This document shows positions 36,008 to 46,257 of a DNA stretch of 64,000 nucleotides, in pieces. Origin of the DNA: Bacteroidaceae bacterium (GTDB lineage: Bacteria; Bacteroidota; Bacteroidia; Bacteroidales; Bacteroidaceae); the NCBI GenBank assembly GCA_017520935.1, contig JAFXEF010000035.1, positions 1 through 64,000 of the forward strand. Direction: 5' to 3'. The position numbers and the translations under genes are program-made. How positions within the stretch are numbered: the first letter of the stretch is position 1; each line of letters starts with the position of its first letter. The notes under the pieces are model-generated. The model saw nothing but the letters and a program-made list of their open reading frames with translations. It ran no database searches and was not told where the DNA came from.

Positions 36008-37507
36008 ATGAAATTATATTTCCAGATACTTTTCGCATCTATCATACTGCATTCACTGCCAGCATTCACACAAGCCCAGTTCATCCACCCCCCCAAGCGG
36101 GAATACCGAGCCGTCTGGCTCACCACCATCAAGGGACTCGACTGGCCCAGAGAAGAGCACAAGGGCGACTACGCCACCCAGCGTGCTCACCTTTGCACCA
36201 TTCTCGACAGCCTGCAAGCCATCCACATCAACACCATACTGCTGCAGACCCGCATCCGCGGCGATGTCATCTACCCCTCAACGATTGAGCCCTTCGCACC
36301 CGTATTCAGCGGGCAGCACGGCGTGGCACCCGATTACGACCCTTTGGCCTTTGCCATCGAGGAATGTCATCGTCGGGGTATGCAGCTTCATGCCTGGCTT
36401 GTCACCATTCCTTTGGGCGATGCAACCTATGTAAAGGGTCACGGGCGGCAGTCGCTACCCACGAAGAAGCACAACCAGTGTACTCGCTTCAAGGGAATGT
36501 GGTATATGGAGCCGTCGCACCCCGGCACTGCGCAACATCTCTGCACACTCATCGATGAGATAGTGACACGCTACGATATAGACGGCATACACTTCGACTA
36601 CATACGCTACCCTGAGGGAAACCAGTCATATCCCGACGGGGGCACCTACAACAAAACGAAGCGATGGGGGCAAAGCAAGGATGAGTGGCGCCGTGCCAAC
36701 ATCACCGCCCTCATGCGCACCCTCTACGCCAAGGTCAAGAGTATCAAGCCATGGGTATGCGTGAGTGCCGCCACGCTGGGTAAGCATGCCGATGTGTCGC
36801 GCTACAGCAGCTACGGATGGAATGCCTACCACACCGTGCACCAAGAGGCTCAGGAGTGGATGCGACAGGGCATCGTGGATGCCCTCTTCCCTATGCTCTA
36901 CTATGCAGGACACCACTTCTACCCCTTCGTTACCGACTGGCACGAGCATAGCTACGGGCGCCATGTCGTTGCCGGCATGGGCACCTACCAGCTCCATCCC
37001 GACGAGAAGGACTGGAACTTGGAGGAGGTCGTCCGCCAGCTCCATGTGGTGCGTGCCCACCCCGCCGGTGGAGCAGCGCTGTTCCGTTCCAAGTTCGTGA
37101 CCGACAACACCAAAGGCGTGTACGACTACCTGCACTACTTCTACCCCACCCCCGCACTCGTGCCAGCCATGCCGTGGCTCAATACCACAGCCCCCACCGC
37201 TCCCTCACTGACCGAGGTGTCCATCGACCGCCACACCACTACACTCACCTGGCAGTCCATAGGCGACAGCATCAGGTATAACGTATACAGCAGCAGCACC
37301 TATCCCGTAGATACCGACGATGCCACCAACCTGCAGCGTGCCTATCTCCGCGAGCCCTGCTACACGGAGCCCACGGCGAGCATCGCCCGTGCGCGCCACT
37401 ATGCCATCACCGCCATCGACCGCTACGGCAACGAAAGCGAACCCCTGCAGTGGAAGAACACCGTGATAGTCCCCGTCAAGCCCCGTCAGCACTGCCCCAC
37501 AAAGTGA
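36008..37507 (+). CDS. GHL10-family glycoside hydrolase-like protein
   Basis: A 499-residue exported protein with signal peptide (MKLYFQILFASIILHSLPAF). The GHL10 (DUF187-type) TIM barrel begins KREYRAVWLTTIKGLDWP and continues with INTILLQTRIRGDVIYPS, RRGMQLHAWL, YDIDGIHFDYIRYPEG and VDALFPMLYYAG; the acidic residues in IHFDYIRYPE are likely catalytic. The C-terminal about 110 residues form an Fn3-like domain. Related E. coli DigH acts on denuded peptidoglycan glycans at the septum, so wall glycan cleavage is a reasonable guess. Divergent from cstA. Confidence 0.85.
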   Translation: MKLYFQILFASIILHSLPAFTQAQFIHPPKREYRAVWLTTIKGLDWPREEHKGDYATQRAHLCTILDSLQAIHINTILLQTRIRGDVIYPSTIEPFAPVFSGQHGVAPDYDPLAFAIEECHRRGMQLHAWLVTIPLGDATYVKGHGRQSLPTKKHNQCTRFKGMWYMEPSHPGTAQHLCTLIDEIVTRYDIDGIHFDYIRYPEGNQSYPDGGTYNKTKRWGQSKDEWRRANITALMRTLYAKVKSIKPWVCVSAATLGKHADVSRYSSYGWNAYHTVHQEAQEWMRQGIVDALFPMLYYAGHHFYPFVTDWHEHSYGRHVVAGMGTYQLHPDEKDWNLEEVVRQLHVVRAHPAGGAALFRSKFVTDNTKGVYDYLHYFYPTPALVPAMPWLNTTAPTAPSLTEVSIDRHTTTLTWQSIGDSIRYNVYSSSTYPVDTDDATNLQRAYLREPCYTEPTASIARARHYAITAIDRYGNESEPLQWKNTVIVPVKPRQHCPTK

Positions 37508-37567
37508 GCAAGTGAGGCTTTTCACAAATCTTTGTCAGGTAAATGTCTTTTTTAATAAAAAAAGCCG

Positions 37568-37575
37568 TACATTTG
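37568..37575 (+). promoter_or_regulatory. -7 box for mutAB
   Basis: TACATTTG, 51 nt before the mutA ATG; -33 element not clear. No cobalamin riboswitch fold fits in the 118-bp gap. Confidence 0.5.
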
Positions 37576-37625
37576 CATTGTATTATAGCAACACAATTTT
37601 ATAAATCATAATCAAACGAAAAACT

Positions 37626-39479
37626 ATGGCAAATAGTAAAGAAAAACTCTTCAGTGAGTTTGCGCCCACCACCACCGAAGCGTGGAAGGAAAAGGCCGTT
37701 GCCGACCTCAAGGGTGCCGACTACGAGAAGAAGCTGGTATGGAAGACCAACGAAGGTTTCGCCATACAGCCCTTCTACCGTCGTGAGGACATCGCCTCAC
37801 TGGCTACCACCAACGCACTGCCGGGCGAGTACCCCTTCGTGCGCGGTAACAAAAAAGATAATAATGAGTGGTGTGTGCGTCAAGACATCGAGGTGACCGA
37901 CTATGCCGAGGCCAACGCCAAGGCTTTGCAGGTGCTTGATCGCGGTGCCGACTCGCTGGGTTTCAAGATTAAGGGCAAGATGCTCTCTGCCGAAGGCATC
38001 GAGACACTGCTCAAGGGCATCCGTGCCTGCTGCGTAGAGCTCAACTTCATTACCTGTCAGGGCAAGTGCGTGGAACTCGCTAATATCCTCATCAACTACT
38101 TCACCGCCAAGAACTACGACCTGAGCGTACTGCGCGGTTCTATCAACTATGATCCTCTGAACAAGCTCGTCGGCAAGGGCAAGGAGATAGGCGAATATGC
38201 CGATACCTTGAGAACCCTCGTAGAGACCATGCAGGCACTGCCCGGCTACAAGTGCGTGGCAGTGAACGCCCTCTCGATGAACAATGCCGGCTCGTACATC
38301 AGCCAGGAGCTGGGCTATGCCCTCGCCTGGGGACACGAATACCTGCACACCCTCGTGGAGACTGGCCTGCCCGTAGGCGTGGCTGCCAAGGCCATGAAGT
38401 TCAACTTCGGTATCTCAAGCAACTACTTCATGGAGATTGCCAAGTTCCGCGCTGCCCGCATGCTGTGGGCCACCATCGTAAAGCAGTATGAGCCCAAGTG
38501 CGACTGCGCTTGCAAGATGGCTGTACATGCCGAGACATCGACCTTCAACCTCACTCTCTTCGATGCACACGTAAACCTGTTGCGTACTCAGACAGAGGCC
38601 ATGAGTGCCGCCATTGCCGGTGTGGACAGTATCACCGTATGCCCCTTCGACAAGACCTACGAGACTCCCGATGAGTTTGCCGAGCGCATTGCTCGCAACC
38701 AGCAACTCCTGCTCAAGGAGGAGTGCCATTTGGACAAGACCGTAGACCCTGCAGCTGGTTCATACTACATCGAAACCCTCACCGCCTCTATCGCCAAGCA
38801 GGCATGGGAGCTCTTCCTCGCTGTGGAGAACGCAGGCGGCTTCCTTGCCGAGGCCAAGGCCGGCAATATCCAACGTGCCGTAAACAAAAGTGGCGATACC
38901 CGCCGCGAAGCCGTATCGAAACGTCGCGAGATCCTGCTTGGCACCAACCAATACCCCAACTTCACTGAGACAGCCGGCACCAAGCGCCCCTTGGCACAGA
39001 CATGCTGCTGCGGTGGTGAGTGCGAACCTACTTACGAGAAGCTCGACCAGAGCCGTCAGGCATCGGCCTTCGAGGCATTGCGTCTCGAGACCGAGGAGAG
39101 CGGCCGCCGTCCCAAAGCATTCATGCTCACCATCGGCAACTTGGCCATGCGCCAAGCTCGCGCACAGTTCTCATGCAACTTCCTCGCTTGTGCAGGCTAT
39201 GAGGTGATCGACAACCTCGGCTTCGCCACCGTAGAGGAGGGCGTAGAGGCCGCGATGGCTGCCAAGGCCGATATCGTGGTGCTCTGCTCAAGCGACGACG
39301 AATATGCCGAATATGCCGTGCCCGCCTTCAAGGCCGTGGATGGCCGTTCCATGTTCATCGTAGCCGGCGCTCCCGCTTGCATGGACGACCTGAAAGCTGC
39401 AGGCATTGAGAACTTCATCCATGTGCGTTGCAACGTGCTGGAAACACTGAAAGAGTATAATGCTAAACTGTTGAAGTAA
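37626..39479 (+). CDS. mutA: Methylmalonyl-CoA mutase, small subunit
   Basis: A 617-residue non-catalytic beta subunit of the adenosylcobalamin-dependent mutase. It has the TIM-barrel half ([35 protein letters not shown]) and a B12-domain-like C-terminus, but there the DxHxxG cobalamin motif is absent ([15 protein letters not shown]), as expected for MutA. It pairs with MutB, whose gene starts 3 bp after the stop, and together they interconvert succinyl-CoA and methylmalonyl-CoA for propionate formation or use. Confidence 0.95.
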   Translation: MANSKEKLFSEFAPTTTEAWKEKAVADLKGADYEKKLVWKTNEGFAIQPFYRREDIASLATTNALPGEYPFVRGNKKDNNEWCVRQDIEVTDYAEANAKALQVLDRGADSLGFKIKGKMLSAEGIETLLKGIRACCVELNFITCQGKCVELANILINYFTAKNYDLSVLRGSINYDPLNKLVGKGKEIGEYADTLRTLVETMQALPGYKCVAVNALSMNNAGSYISQELGYALAWGHEYLHTLVETGLPVGVAAKAMKFNFGISSNYFMEIAKFRAARMLWATIVKQYEPKCDCACKMAVHAETSTFNLTLFDAHVNLLRTQTEAMSAAIAGVDSITVCPFDKTYETPDEFAERIARNQQLLLKEECHLDKTVDPAAGSYYIETLTASIAKQAWELFLAVENAGGFLAEAKAGNIQRAVNKSGDTRREAVSKRREILLGTNQYPNFTETAGTKRPLAQTCCCGGECEPTYEKLDQSRQASAFEALRLETEESGRRPKAFMLTIGNLAMRQARAQFSCNFLACAGYEVIDNLGFATVEEGVEAAMAAKADIVVLCSSDDEYAEYAVPAFKAVDGRSMFIVAGAPACMDDLKAAGIENFIHVRCNVLETLKEYNAKLLK

Positions 39480-39481
39480 TC

Positions 39482-41626
39482 ATGAGAAAGACATTCAATA
39501 ATATCGATATCTTTGCTGGTATTCAAGCTCAGAATGGTGCCGAGTGGCAGCAAGCAAATGGCATCACAGCTAACTGGAAGACTCCCGAGCTGATTGATGT
39601 GAAACCCGTATACACCAAGGAAGACCTCGAAGGCATGGAGCACCTCGACTATGCAGCCGGTCTCCCTCCCTATCTCCGCGGTCCCTACTCGGTGATGTAT
39701 GTGCTCCGTCCCTGGACCATCCGTCAGTATGCAGGATTCTCTACCGCCGAGGAGAGTAACGCCTTCTATCGTCGTAACCTTGCCAGCGGGCAGAAGGGGC
39801 TCTCTGTGGCCTTCGACCTCCCCACACATCGTGGTTACGACCCCGATCACGAACGTGTAGTGGGTGACGTAGGTAAGGCTGGTGTATCTATCTGCTCATT
39901 GGAGAACATGAAGGTGCTCTTCGAGGGTATCCCCTTGAACAAAATGTCCGTCAGCATGACCATGAACGGCGGCGTGCTCCCCGTGATGGCTTTCTACATC
40001 AATGCAGGATTGGAGCAGGGTGCCAAGCTCGAGGAGATGGCAGGTACCATCCAGAACGACATCCTCAAGGAGTTTATGGTGCGCAATACCTACATATACC
40101 CGCCCGCCTTCTCCATGAAGATTATCTCAGATATCTTCGAGTACACCTCGCAGAATATGCCCAAGTTCAACAGTATCTCCATCTCTGGTTACCACATGCA
40201 GGAGGCTGGTGCCACGGCCGACATCGAACTGGCCTACACCCTCGCCGACGGTCTCGAGTATCTCCGTGCCGGTGTCAACGCCGGTATCGACATCGATGCT
40301 TTCGCACCCCGCCTGTCCTTTTTCTGGGCTATCGGCATGAACCACTTCATGGAAATCGCAAAGATGCGTGCAGCCCGTATGCTGTGGGCCAAGATCGTGA
40401 AGCAGTTCGGCCCCAAGAACCCCAAGTCACTGGCTCTGCGTACCCACTCGCAGACCTCAGGCTGGAGCCTCACCGAGCAGGATCCCTTCAACAACGTGGG
40501 CCGCACCTGTATCGAGGCTATGGCTGCAGCATTGGGTCACACCCAGTCGCTCCACACCAACGCCCTCGACGAGGCCATCGCGCTGCCTACCGACTTCTCG
40601 GCACGTATCGCGCGTAACACACAGATCTATATCCAGGAAGAGACCTACGTATGCAAGAACGTAGACCCCTGGGGCGGTTCATACTACGTGGAGGCACTCA
40701 CCAACGAGATTGCCCACCGTGCTTGGGAACATATCCAGGAAATCGAGAAGTTAGGCGGTATGGCCAAGGCTATCGAGACTGGCCTGCCCAAGATGCGTAT
40801 CGAGGAGGCTGCTGCCCGCACACAGGCACGCATCGACTCAGGCGCACAGACCATCGTAGGCACCAACAAGTATCGCCTCGAGAAGGAAGACCCCATCGAC
40901 ATCCTCGAAGTGGACAACACCGCCGTACGCCTCGAGCAAATCGAGGGTCTCAAGCAACTGCGTGAAAAGCGCGATGAAGCTGCCGTAGTGGCAGCCCTCG
41001 ACGCTATCACCAAGTGTTTAGAGACTGGCGAAGGCAACCTTTTGGCACTGGCCGTAGAGGCAGCCCGTGTGCGTGCTACCCTCGGAGAGATTTCTTATGC
41101 TTGCGAGAAGATCGTAGGCCGTTACAAAGCAGTAATCAGAACTATATCAGGCGTGTATTCATCAGAAAGCAAGAAAGATGCAGACTTCGAGCGTGCATGC
41201 GCACTCACTGAGGAGTTTGCCAAGAAGGAGGGCCGCCGCCCCCGTATTATGGTAGCCAAGATGGGGCAGGACGGTCACGACCGTGGTGCCAAGGTTGTAG
41301 CCACCGGCTATGCCGACTGCGGATTCGACGTGGACATGGGTCCTCTCTTCCAGACACCTGCTGAGGCAGCCCGTCAGGCTGTGGAGAACGACGTGAACGT
41401 GCTCGGTGTATCATCACTCGCAGCCGGACACAAGACCCTCGTCCCCCAGGTTATCGACGAGTTGGCCAAACTGGGTCGCGAAGACATCATGGTCATTGCC
41501 GGCGGTGTAATCCCCGCCCAGGACTACGACTACCTTTACAAGGCCGGTGTAGCAGCCATCTTCGGCCCCGGCACCAACGTAGCCCAGTCGGCATGCAAGA
41601 TTGTAGAGCTGCTGTTGGAGGCGTGA
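39482..41626 (+). CDS. mutB: Methylmalonyl-CoA mutase, large subunit
   Basis: A 714-residue catalytic subunit. The barrel shows [45 protein letters not shown] and the [12 protein letters not shown] segment; the cobalamin-binding domain has [14 protein letters not shown] with axial His599. Length matches the family (about 715). It follows mutA directly, and a strong hairpin (41651-41690) ends the transcript. No epimerase or MeaB-type chaperone gene is next to it. Confidence 0.97.
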   Translation: MRKTFNNIDIFAGIQAQNGAEWQQANGITANWKTPELIDVKPVYTKEDLEGMEHLDYAAGLPPYLRGPYSVMYVLRPWTIRQYAGFSTAEESNAFYRRNLASGQKGLSVAFDLPTHRGYDPDHERVVGDVGKAGVSICSLENMKVLFEGIPLNKMSVSMTMNGGVLPVMAFYINAGLEQGAKLEEMAGTIQNDILKEFMVRNTYIYPPAFSMKIISDIFEYTSQNMPKFNSISISGYHMQEAGATADIELAYTLADGLEYLRAGVNAGIDIDAFAPRLSFFWAIGMNHFMEIAKMRAARMLWAKIVKQFGPKNPKSLALRTHSQTSGWSLTEQDPFNNVGRTCIEAMAAALGHTQSLHTNALDEAIALPTDFSARIARNTQIYIQEETYVCKNVDPWGGSYYVEALTNEIAHRAWEHIQEIEKLGGMAKAIETGLPKMRIEEAAARTQARIDSGAQTIVGTNKYRLEKEDPIDILEVDNTAVRLEQIEGLKQLREKRDEAAVVAALDAITKCLETGEGNLLALAVEAARVRATLGEISYACEKIVGRYKAVIRTISGVYSSESKKDADFERACALTEEFAKKEGRRPRIMVAKMGQDGHDRGAKVVATGYADCGFDVDMGPLFQTPAEAARQAVENDVNVLGVSSLAAGHKTLVPQVIDELAKLGREDIMVIAGGVIPAQDYDYLYKAGVAAIFGPGTNVAQSACKIVELLLEA

Positions 41627-41650
41627 TGCTTTCAACTTACTCCCTCTAAT

Positions 41651-41690
41651 AACGCAAATGGGGTGGCCAAACGGTCACCCCATTTACGTT
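41651..41690 (+). terminator. Terminator after mutAB
   Basis: An 18-bp stem with 2 mismatches around AAATGGGGTG/CACCCCATTT and a 4-nt loop, followed by ACTTTT, 24 bp past the mutB stop. Confidence 0.7.
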
Positions 41691-41728
41691 ACTTTTCCGC
41701 ACTTTCTACTCACGATCCCGACATATTT

Positions 41729-41751
41729 TATATTCCCACCGTGGGAATATA
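41729..41751. repeat. 23-bp perfect palindrome
   Basis: TATATTCCCAC, a central C, then the exact complement. The near-zero loop makes a hairpin less likely than a dimeric protein site or a repeat. It lies in the convergent mutB/argB gap, where no promoter is expected. Confidence 0.75.
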
Positions 41752-41905
41752 GAATGGCACCCGCAAGCTTTGAGACAAGTCAAACCCTATTCTTGCTTAT
41801 ATCCGTTTCCTGTGGTGAGGGAAGCATGAGTAGGTTGAACGAAACGACGTTGTCCTTTGCGCAAAACGACGGGTAAATCCCCGAAAAGATAAAGGGACAG
41901 AGACA

Positions 41906-42676
41906 TTACTTCACGATGCGTGTCTCCAGCTCGTTGTCGAGATTGTCGGCGTGCTTGATGACTACGCACCTGACACCGCCATCAATGGCGCGGAAGGCAC
42001 CCTCAATCTTGGGGAGCATGCCCTTGTTGATAGTGCCATCGATACGGAGTGTGGCGAAGCTCTCACGGGTGATGGTGGGGATGACACTGCGGTCGTCATC
42101 CACATCGGTGAGCACACCGTTCTTCTCGAGGCAGAAAATGAGGTTAGTGGGCTGTATCGTCGAGGCGGCTACGGCCACGGCCGAGGCTACACTATCGGCA
42201 TTGCTGTTGAGCAGCGAGCCCTGCTCGTCGTGTGTGATGGCGCAGAAGACGGGTACGATGCCTTGCTCTACGAGCGAAGCCAGGAAGGGTACGTTCATGC
42301 GGTCAGGGATGATGTCGCCTACGTAGCCGTAATCGATAGGCTTAGGGGCACGGCGCACGGCCGGAATCACATTGGCATCGGCTCCCGATAGGCCTATGGC
42401 CTTACAGCCGAGGGCACAGAGGCGTGCCACGATCTGCTTGTTTACCAATCCGGCATATACCATTGTTACCACATCGAGCGTCTCACGGTCGGTCACACGG
42501 CGCCCGTCAATCATCTGTGTCTCTATGCCGAGCTGTGCGCTCAGGCGTGTTGCGAGCTTGCCCCCTCCATGGATGAGCATCTTAGGACCCTCCATAGCTG
42601 CGAACTTCTCTAAAAAACGGCTCAGTGCCTCGGTATCGTCTATGACGTTACCGCCGATTTTTACTACTTGGATCAT
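41906..42676 (-). CDS. argB: N-acylglutamate kinase
   Basis: A 256-residue amino-acid kinase phosphorylating N-acetyl- (or here perhaps N-succinyl-) glutamate. Landmarks: VVKIGGNVID with the first Lys, LIHGGGKLATRLSAQLGI, GLSGADANVI, LNSNADSVASAVAVA and DGGVRCVVI. Its ATG overlaps the argF' stop codon (ATGA), so it is translationally coupled and is the last gene of the arginine set in this window. Confidence 0.95.
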   Translation of the reverse strand: MIQVVKIGGNVIDDTEALSRFLEKFAAMEGPKMLIHGGGKLATRLSAQLGIETQMIDGRRVTDRETLDVVTMVYAGLVNKQIVARLCALGCKAIGLSGADANVIPAVRRAPKPIDYGYVGDIIPDRMNVPFLASLVEQGIVPVFCAITHDEQGSLLNSNADSVASAVAVAASTIQPTNLIFCLEKNGVLTDVDDDRSVIPTITRESFATLRIDGTINKGMLPKIEGAFRAIDGGVRCVVIKHADNLDNELETRIVK

Positions 42677-43632
42677 GATTCTAGCCCTTCAAGCAAGCGT
42701 TTCAGTACTACCGTTGCCGAAATCTCGCGGTTGGCAGCCTCGGGGATGACAAGGCTGGTAGGTGCCTCGATAACCTCGTCGGTGACAATCATATTACGGC
42801 GCACGGGGAGGCAGTGCATGAAGAAGGCATTGTTGGTCAAGGCCATCTTATCGGCACTCACTGTCCATGAACGGTCGCGAGAGAGCACTTGTCCATAGTT
42901 GGGATCCTCATAGGCCGACCAGTTCTTGGCATATACGAAGTCGGCACCACGCAATGCTTCGTTCTGGTCATGGGTGACGATGGCCTTGCCCACGAACTCG
43001 GGTGCGAGGTCGTAGCCCTCGGGGTTGGCTATGACAAACTCATAGTCGGTGGCATTCATCCACTCGGCAAACGAGTTGGGCACGGCCTGCGGCAATGCCT
43101 TAGGATGCGGTGCCCAGGTCATCACTACCTTGGGGCGTGCGGTGCGTTTGTGCTCCTCAATGGTGATGAGGTCCGCAAAGCTCTGTAGCGGGTGGCGTGT
43201 GGCAGCTTCCATGCTGAATACGGGGCGACCCGAGTAGCGGATAAACTGCTCGATGACACGTTCCTCATAGTCGTCGGCCTTATTGGTGAGCCCGGCAAAG
43301 GAGCGCACGCCGATGATGTCGCAGTATGAACCCATCACGGGGATAGCTTCGAGCAGGTGCTCGGCCTTATCGCCGTCCATGATAACGCCTCGCTCGGTCT
43401 CGAGCTTCCAGGCACCCTGGTTCACATCGAGCACGATGACGTTCATGCCTAAGTTCATGGCTGCCTTCTGTGTGCTCAGTCGGGTGCGCAGTGATGAGTT
43501 GAAGAATATCATCATCAACGTCTTGTTGCGACCCAACTCCACGTGGGCAAACCGGTTCTTCTTGATGGCGAGTGCCTCGGCTACTGCCTCTTGCAGGTTG
43601 CCTATGTCTTGTACGCAAGTGAATTTCTTCAT
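42673..43632 (-). CDS. argF': N-succinyl/N-acetylornithine carbamoyltransferase
   Basis: A 319-residue transcarbamylase of the Bacteroidetes/Xanthomonas type that acts on N-acylornithine, not free ornithine. It closely follows the B. fragilis enzyme as I recall it: FFNSSLRTRLSTQKAA binds carbamoyl phosphate, and MEAATRHPLQSFADL and HCLPVRRNMIVTDEVIE complete the active site. Residue 90, which selects the acyl group (Pro for succinyl, Glu for acetyl), is Ala here (codon at 43365-43363), favouring N-succinyl substrate. Coupled to argB. Confidence 0.95.
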   Translation of the reverse strand: MKKFTCVQDIGNLQEAVAEALAIKKNRFAHVELGRNKTLMMIFFNSSLRTRLSTQKAAMNLGMNVIVLDVNQGAWKLETERGVIMDGDKAEHLLEAIPVMGSYCDIIGVRSFAGLTNKADDYEERVIEQFIRYSGRPVFSMEAATRHPLQSFADLITIEEHKRTARPKVVMTWAPHPKALPQAVPNSFAEWMNATDYEFVIANPEGYDLAPEFVGKAIVTHDQNEALRGADFVYAKNWSAYEDPNYGQVLSRDRSWTVSADKMALTNNAFFMHCLPVRRNMIVTDEVIEAPTSLVIPEAANREISATVVLKRLLEGLES

Positions 43633-43653
43633 TCTTATGGTGATATACGGTAA

Positions 43654-44781
43654 TTATTCAGTGATTAGTTCCTTGAATGCAGCAAGGAAAACATCGGCCT
43701 GAGCCTTGCTGATGCCGAGGGCGGGCAGCAGGCGTACGGTCGACATACCGGCACCGCCAGTAAAGATATGTTTCTCGAAGAGCAGGCGCTTGCGGAACTC
43801 CGAAGCCGAGCCCTCAATCTCGATGCCTATCATAAGTCCGCGTCCGCGCACTTCCTTGATCTGGGGTATCTGTTTCAGCTCCCTGATGAGGTATGCACCC
43901 ACCTCGGCGGCATTCTTCACGAGGTGTTCCTCGGCAAAGACATCGAGTACGGCAATGGCGGCGGCACATGCCAGATGGTTACCGCCGAAGGTGGTACCCA
44001 GCATGCCGGGCCAGGGCTTGAAGTGGGGTGCTATGAGTACACCGCCAATGGGGAATCCGTTACCCATACCCTTGGCCATAGTGATGAGGTCGGGGCGAAT
44101 GTCAGCTATCTGATGGGCAAAGAACTGACCTGTGCGTCCGTAGCCCGACTGTATCTCGTCCAGTATGAGCGACACGCCGTATTGCGTAGTCACCCCGCGC
44201 AAGGCCTGCAGGAATTCTGCCGTGGGGCAATGGATGCCTGCCACGCCCTGTATGCCTTCGATGATGACGGCACAGAACTCGCCTGTCCGTAGCTTCTGTT
44301 CCACGGCTTCGATATCGCCCAGCGGCACGAACTCCACATTCGCCGTGCGGTTGAAGGGGGCATTGATCTTGGGGTTGTCCGTGGCGGCCACAGCACCCGA
44401 GGTACGTCCGTGAAAGGCCTTGCCGAAAGCCAGCACCTTGGCCTTGCCGTTGTGGAACGAAGCCAGCTTGATGGCATTCTCGTTGGCCTCGGCACCCGAG
44501 TTGCAAAGGAAGAGGCAGTAGTCGTCGTATCCGGAGAGGCGACCCAAGCGGTCGGCCAATTGCTGTTGCAGGCTGTTCTCCACAGAGTTGGAGTAGAAAC
44601 CCAGTCGAGCCACTTGCTCGCTGATCATCTGCACATAGTGCGGATGGGCGTGGCCGATGGAAATGACGGCATGGCCGCCATAGAGATCCAGATACTCGGT
44701 GCCTTGGGCATCGTATACGTAGCTGCCCTTGCCGCGCACGGGTTCTACGGGGTAGAGGGAATATACGTCGAAGAGAGTCAT
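43654..44781 (-). CDS. argD: N-acylornithine aminotransferase
   Basis: A 375-residue class III PLP aminotransferase converting N-acylglutamate semialdehyde to N-acylornithine. Landmarks: GKGSYVYDAQGTEYLDLYGG, FLCNSGAEANENAIKLA, ILDEIQSGYGRTG and the PLP lysine in ITMAKGMGNGFPIGG. argF' follows after 21 bp; argC lies 170 bp upstream. Confidence 0.95.
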   Translation of the reverse strand: MTLFDVYSLYPVEPVRGKGSYVYDAQGTEYLDLYGGHAVISIGHAHPHYVQMISEQVARLGFYSNSVENSLQQQLADRLGRLSGYDDYCLFLCNSGAEANENAIKLASFHNGKAKVLAFGKAFHGRTSGAVAATDNPKINAPFNRTANVEFVPLGDIEAVEQKLRTGEFCAVIIEGIQGVAGIHCPTAEFLQALRGVTTQYGVSLILDEIQSGYGRTGQFFAHQIADIRPDLITMAKGMGNGFPIGGVLIAPHFKPWPGMLGTTFGGNHLACAAAIAVLDVFAEEHLVKNAAEVGAYLIRELKQIPQIKEVRGRGLMIGIEIEGSASEFRKRLLFEKHIFTGGAGMSTVRLLPALGISKAQADVFLAAFKELITE

Positions 44782-44786
44782 ACGAG

Positions 44787-44807
44787 TTGAAAATTGAAAA
44801 TTGAAAA
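44787..44807. repeat. Three TTGAAAA heptamers before argD
   Basis: Three exact tandem TTGAAAA units directly upstream of the argD start, within the 170-bp argC-argD gap. A CAATTTTC complement lies about 50 bp further upstream. Could be a slippage tract or a regulator site. Confidence 0.6.
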
Positions 44808-44951
44808 TTCTTCCTCTGGATGAGACTTCTTGTCTGAAGGATGCTTATCTAATTCAATTTTCTTGATTCTGAATACTATTCTTTTTGTTTTTTATGATTG
44901 ATGCCAGAAGGCAATCAATTCTTTATTGTCGTTGTAAAGAGAATTCTCAAT

Positions 44952-45944
44952 CTAAAATGCGTTCGCTTTGAGGCCAAGTCCACAGCGTTCATCAATGCCG
45001 AACATCAGGTTCATGTTCTGCACTGCCTGCCCTACGGCACCTTTGAGGAGGTTGTCGATGATGCAGGTGATGACAGCCTTGTTTGCAAACTTGTCAATGT
45101 GTACGAGTGCCTTGTTGGTGTTTACCACCTGCTTGAGGTCGAGCGCCTTGTCCACATAGTGTGTGAAGGCCGCATCGGCATAGAAGGTTCGGTACATCTC
45201 GGCCAGCTGCTCGGCAGTGGGGTTAGTGGGTGTGCCCTCCTCACCGTCAAACTTTACCACTTCGGTACAGAAGATGCCGCGGGCAAAGTCGCCACGGTAG
45301 GGGATGAAGTCGATGCTTGCCTCCAGTGTGCCCTGCAGTTCGGTGAGCGATTGGCGTATCTCGTGTAGGTGCTGGTGGATAAATACCTTGTAGATGCTCA
45401 TGTTGTCCGTCCGCCAACTGAAGTGGGTGGTGCTCACAGGCTTCTGTCCGGCACCCGTAGAGCCGGTGATGGCGTTCACCGCTACATCGTGGGTGAGCAG
45501 TCCTGCCTGTGCCAATGGCAGCAAGCCAATCTGTATGCAGGTAGCAAAGCATCCGGGGTTGGCCAGGTGCTGGCACTCTCTGATTTGCTCACGGTGTATC
45601 TCGGGCAGTCCGTACACATAGTCGTGCGTAGGAGCTGCTATGCGGAAGTCCTGTGCCAGGTCGATAATCTTCACGTGGGCGGGGATGGCGTGTTCTTGCA
45701 AGAACTGCTCGCTCTTGCCGTGGCCGAAGCAGAAGAACACCACGTCTACCTCCTCGAAGGGCATGGCATCGGTGAATTTCAAATCCGTGTCGCCCAACAA
45801 GCCCTCGTGTACATCGGCCACAAGGTTGCCTGCATTGCTCTCGCTGTTGGCAAAGACAATCTCTGCCTCGGGATGGTTTGTCAACAGGCGGATGAGCTCT
45901 CCGCCGGTGTAGCCGGCGGCACCAAGTATTCCTACTTTAATCAT
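44952..45944 (-). CDS. argC: N-acyl-gamma-glutamyl-phosphate reductase
   Basis: A 330-residue NADPH-dependent reductase. Rossmann start VGILGAAGYTGGELIRLL; catalytic Cys in LANPGCFATC; GSTGAGQKPVSTTHF and the C-terminal DNLLKGAVGQAVQNMNLMFG are typical. Start overlaps the PspC gene by 8 bp. Confidence 0.96.
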   Translation of the reverse strand: MIKVGILGAAGYTGGELIRLLTNHPEAEIVFANSESNAGNLVADVHEGLLGDTDLKFTDAMPFEEVDVVFFCFGHGKSEQFLQEHAIPAHVKIIDLAQDFRIAAPTHDYVYGLPEIHREQIRECQHLANPGCFATCIQIGLLPLAQAGLLTHDVAVNAITGSTGAGQKPVSTTHFSWRTDNMSIYKVFIHQHLHEIRQSLTELQGTLEASIDFIPYRGDFARGIFCTEVVKFDGEEGTPTNPTAEQLAEMYRTFYADAAFTHYVDKALDLKQVVNTNKALVHIDKFANKAVITCIIDNLLKGAVGQAVQNMNLMFGIDERCGLGLKANAF

Positions 45945-46152
45945 TCTTGAGATAGCGGTTGGGTGCTTCAGGAATCAAGAGCACCAAGATAAAGTATACG
46001 ACAAGTCCGCAAAAAGCGGTAAATACGGTAAGCAACGTATATACTACACGTACTACGGTCACATCAATGTTCGCATAGTTGGCAATGGCAGCACATACGC
46101 CTGCCAGCATACGTCCTGTACGAGGACGCTCCATTTTCTTTGGTTCTGACAT
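45937..46152 (-). CDS. PspC-domain membrane protein
   Basis: A 71-residue protein with a basic start (PRTGRMLAGVCAAIANYANID, the PspC signature) and one long hydrophobic span VVYTLLTVFTAFCGLVVYFI. Single PspC domains are linked to envelope-stress responses. It sits inside the arginine cluster between argG and argC, overlapping argC by 8 bp, so it is probably co-transcribed; a link to arginine synthesis is not obvious. Confidence 0.88.
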   Translation of the reverse strand: MSEPKKMERPRTGRMLAGVCAAIANYANIDVTVVRVVYTLLTVFTAFCGLVVYFILVLLIPEAPNRYLKND

Positions 46153-46257
46153 CTTGTTATTTTATTTTCTATTTAGCGATTTACGATTTATTGGCGGTTT
46201 GATTTTTTACTGAAACTCGCGTTGCCGAAATTGTACATGGCTAAATAATCATTAATT

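Noticed and set aside
37508-37625. Cobalamin riboswitch before mutAB
   Set aside because: The gap is about 118 bp and lacks the B12-box and multi-hairpin layout.
41658-41876. 72-codon frame in the mutB-argB gap
   Set aside because: It runs through a clear terminator and a palindrome and has no promoter or family.
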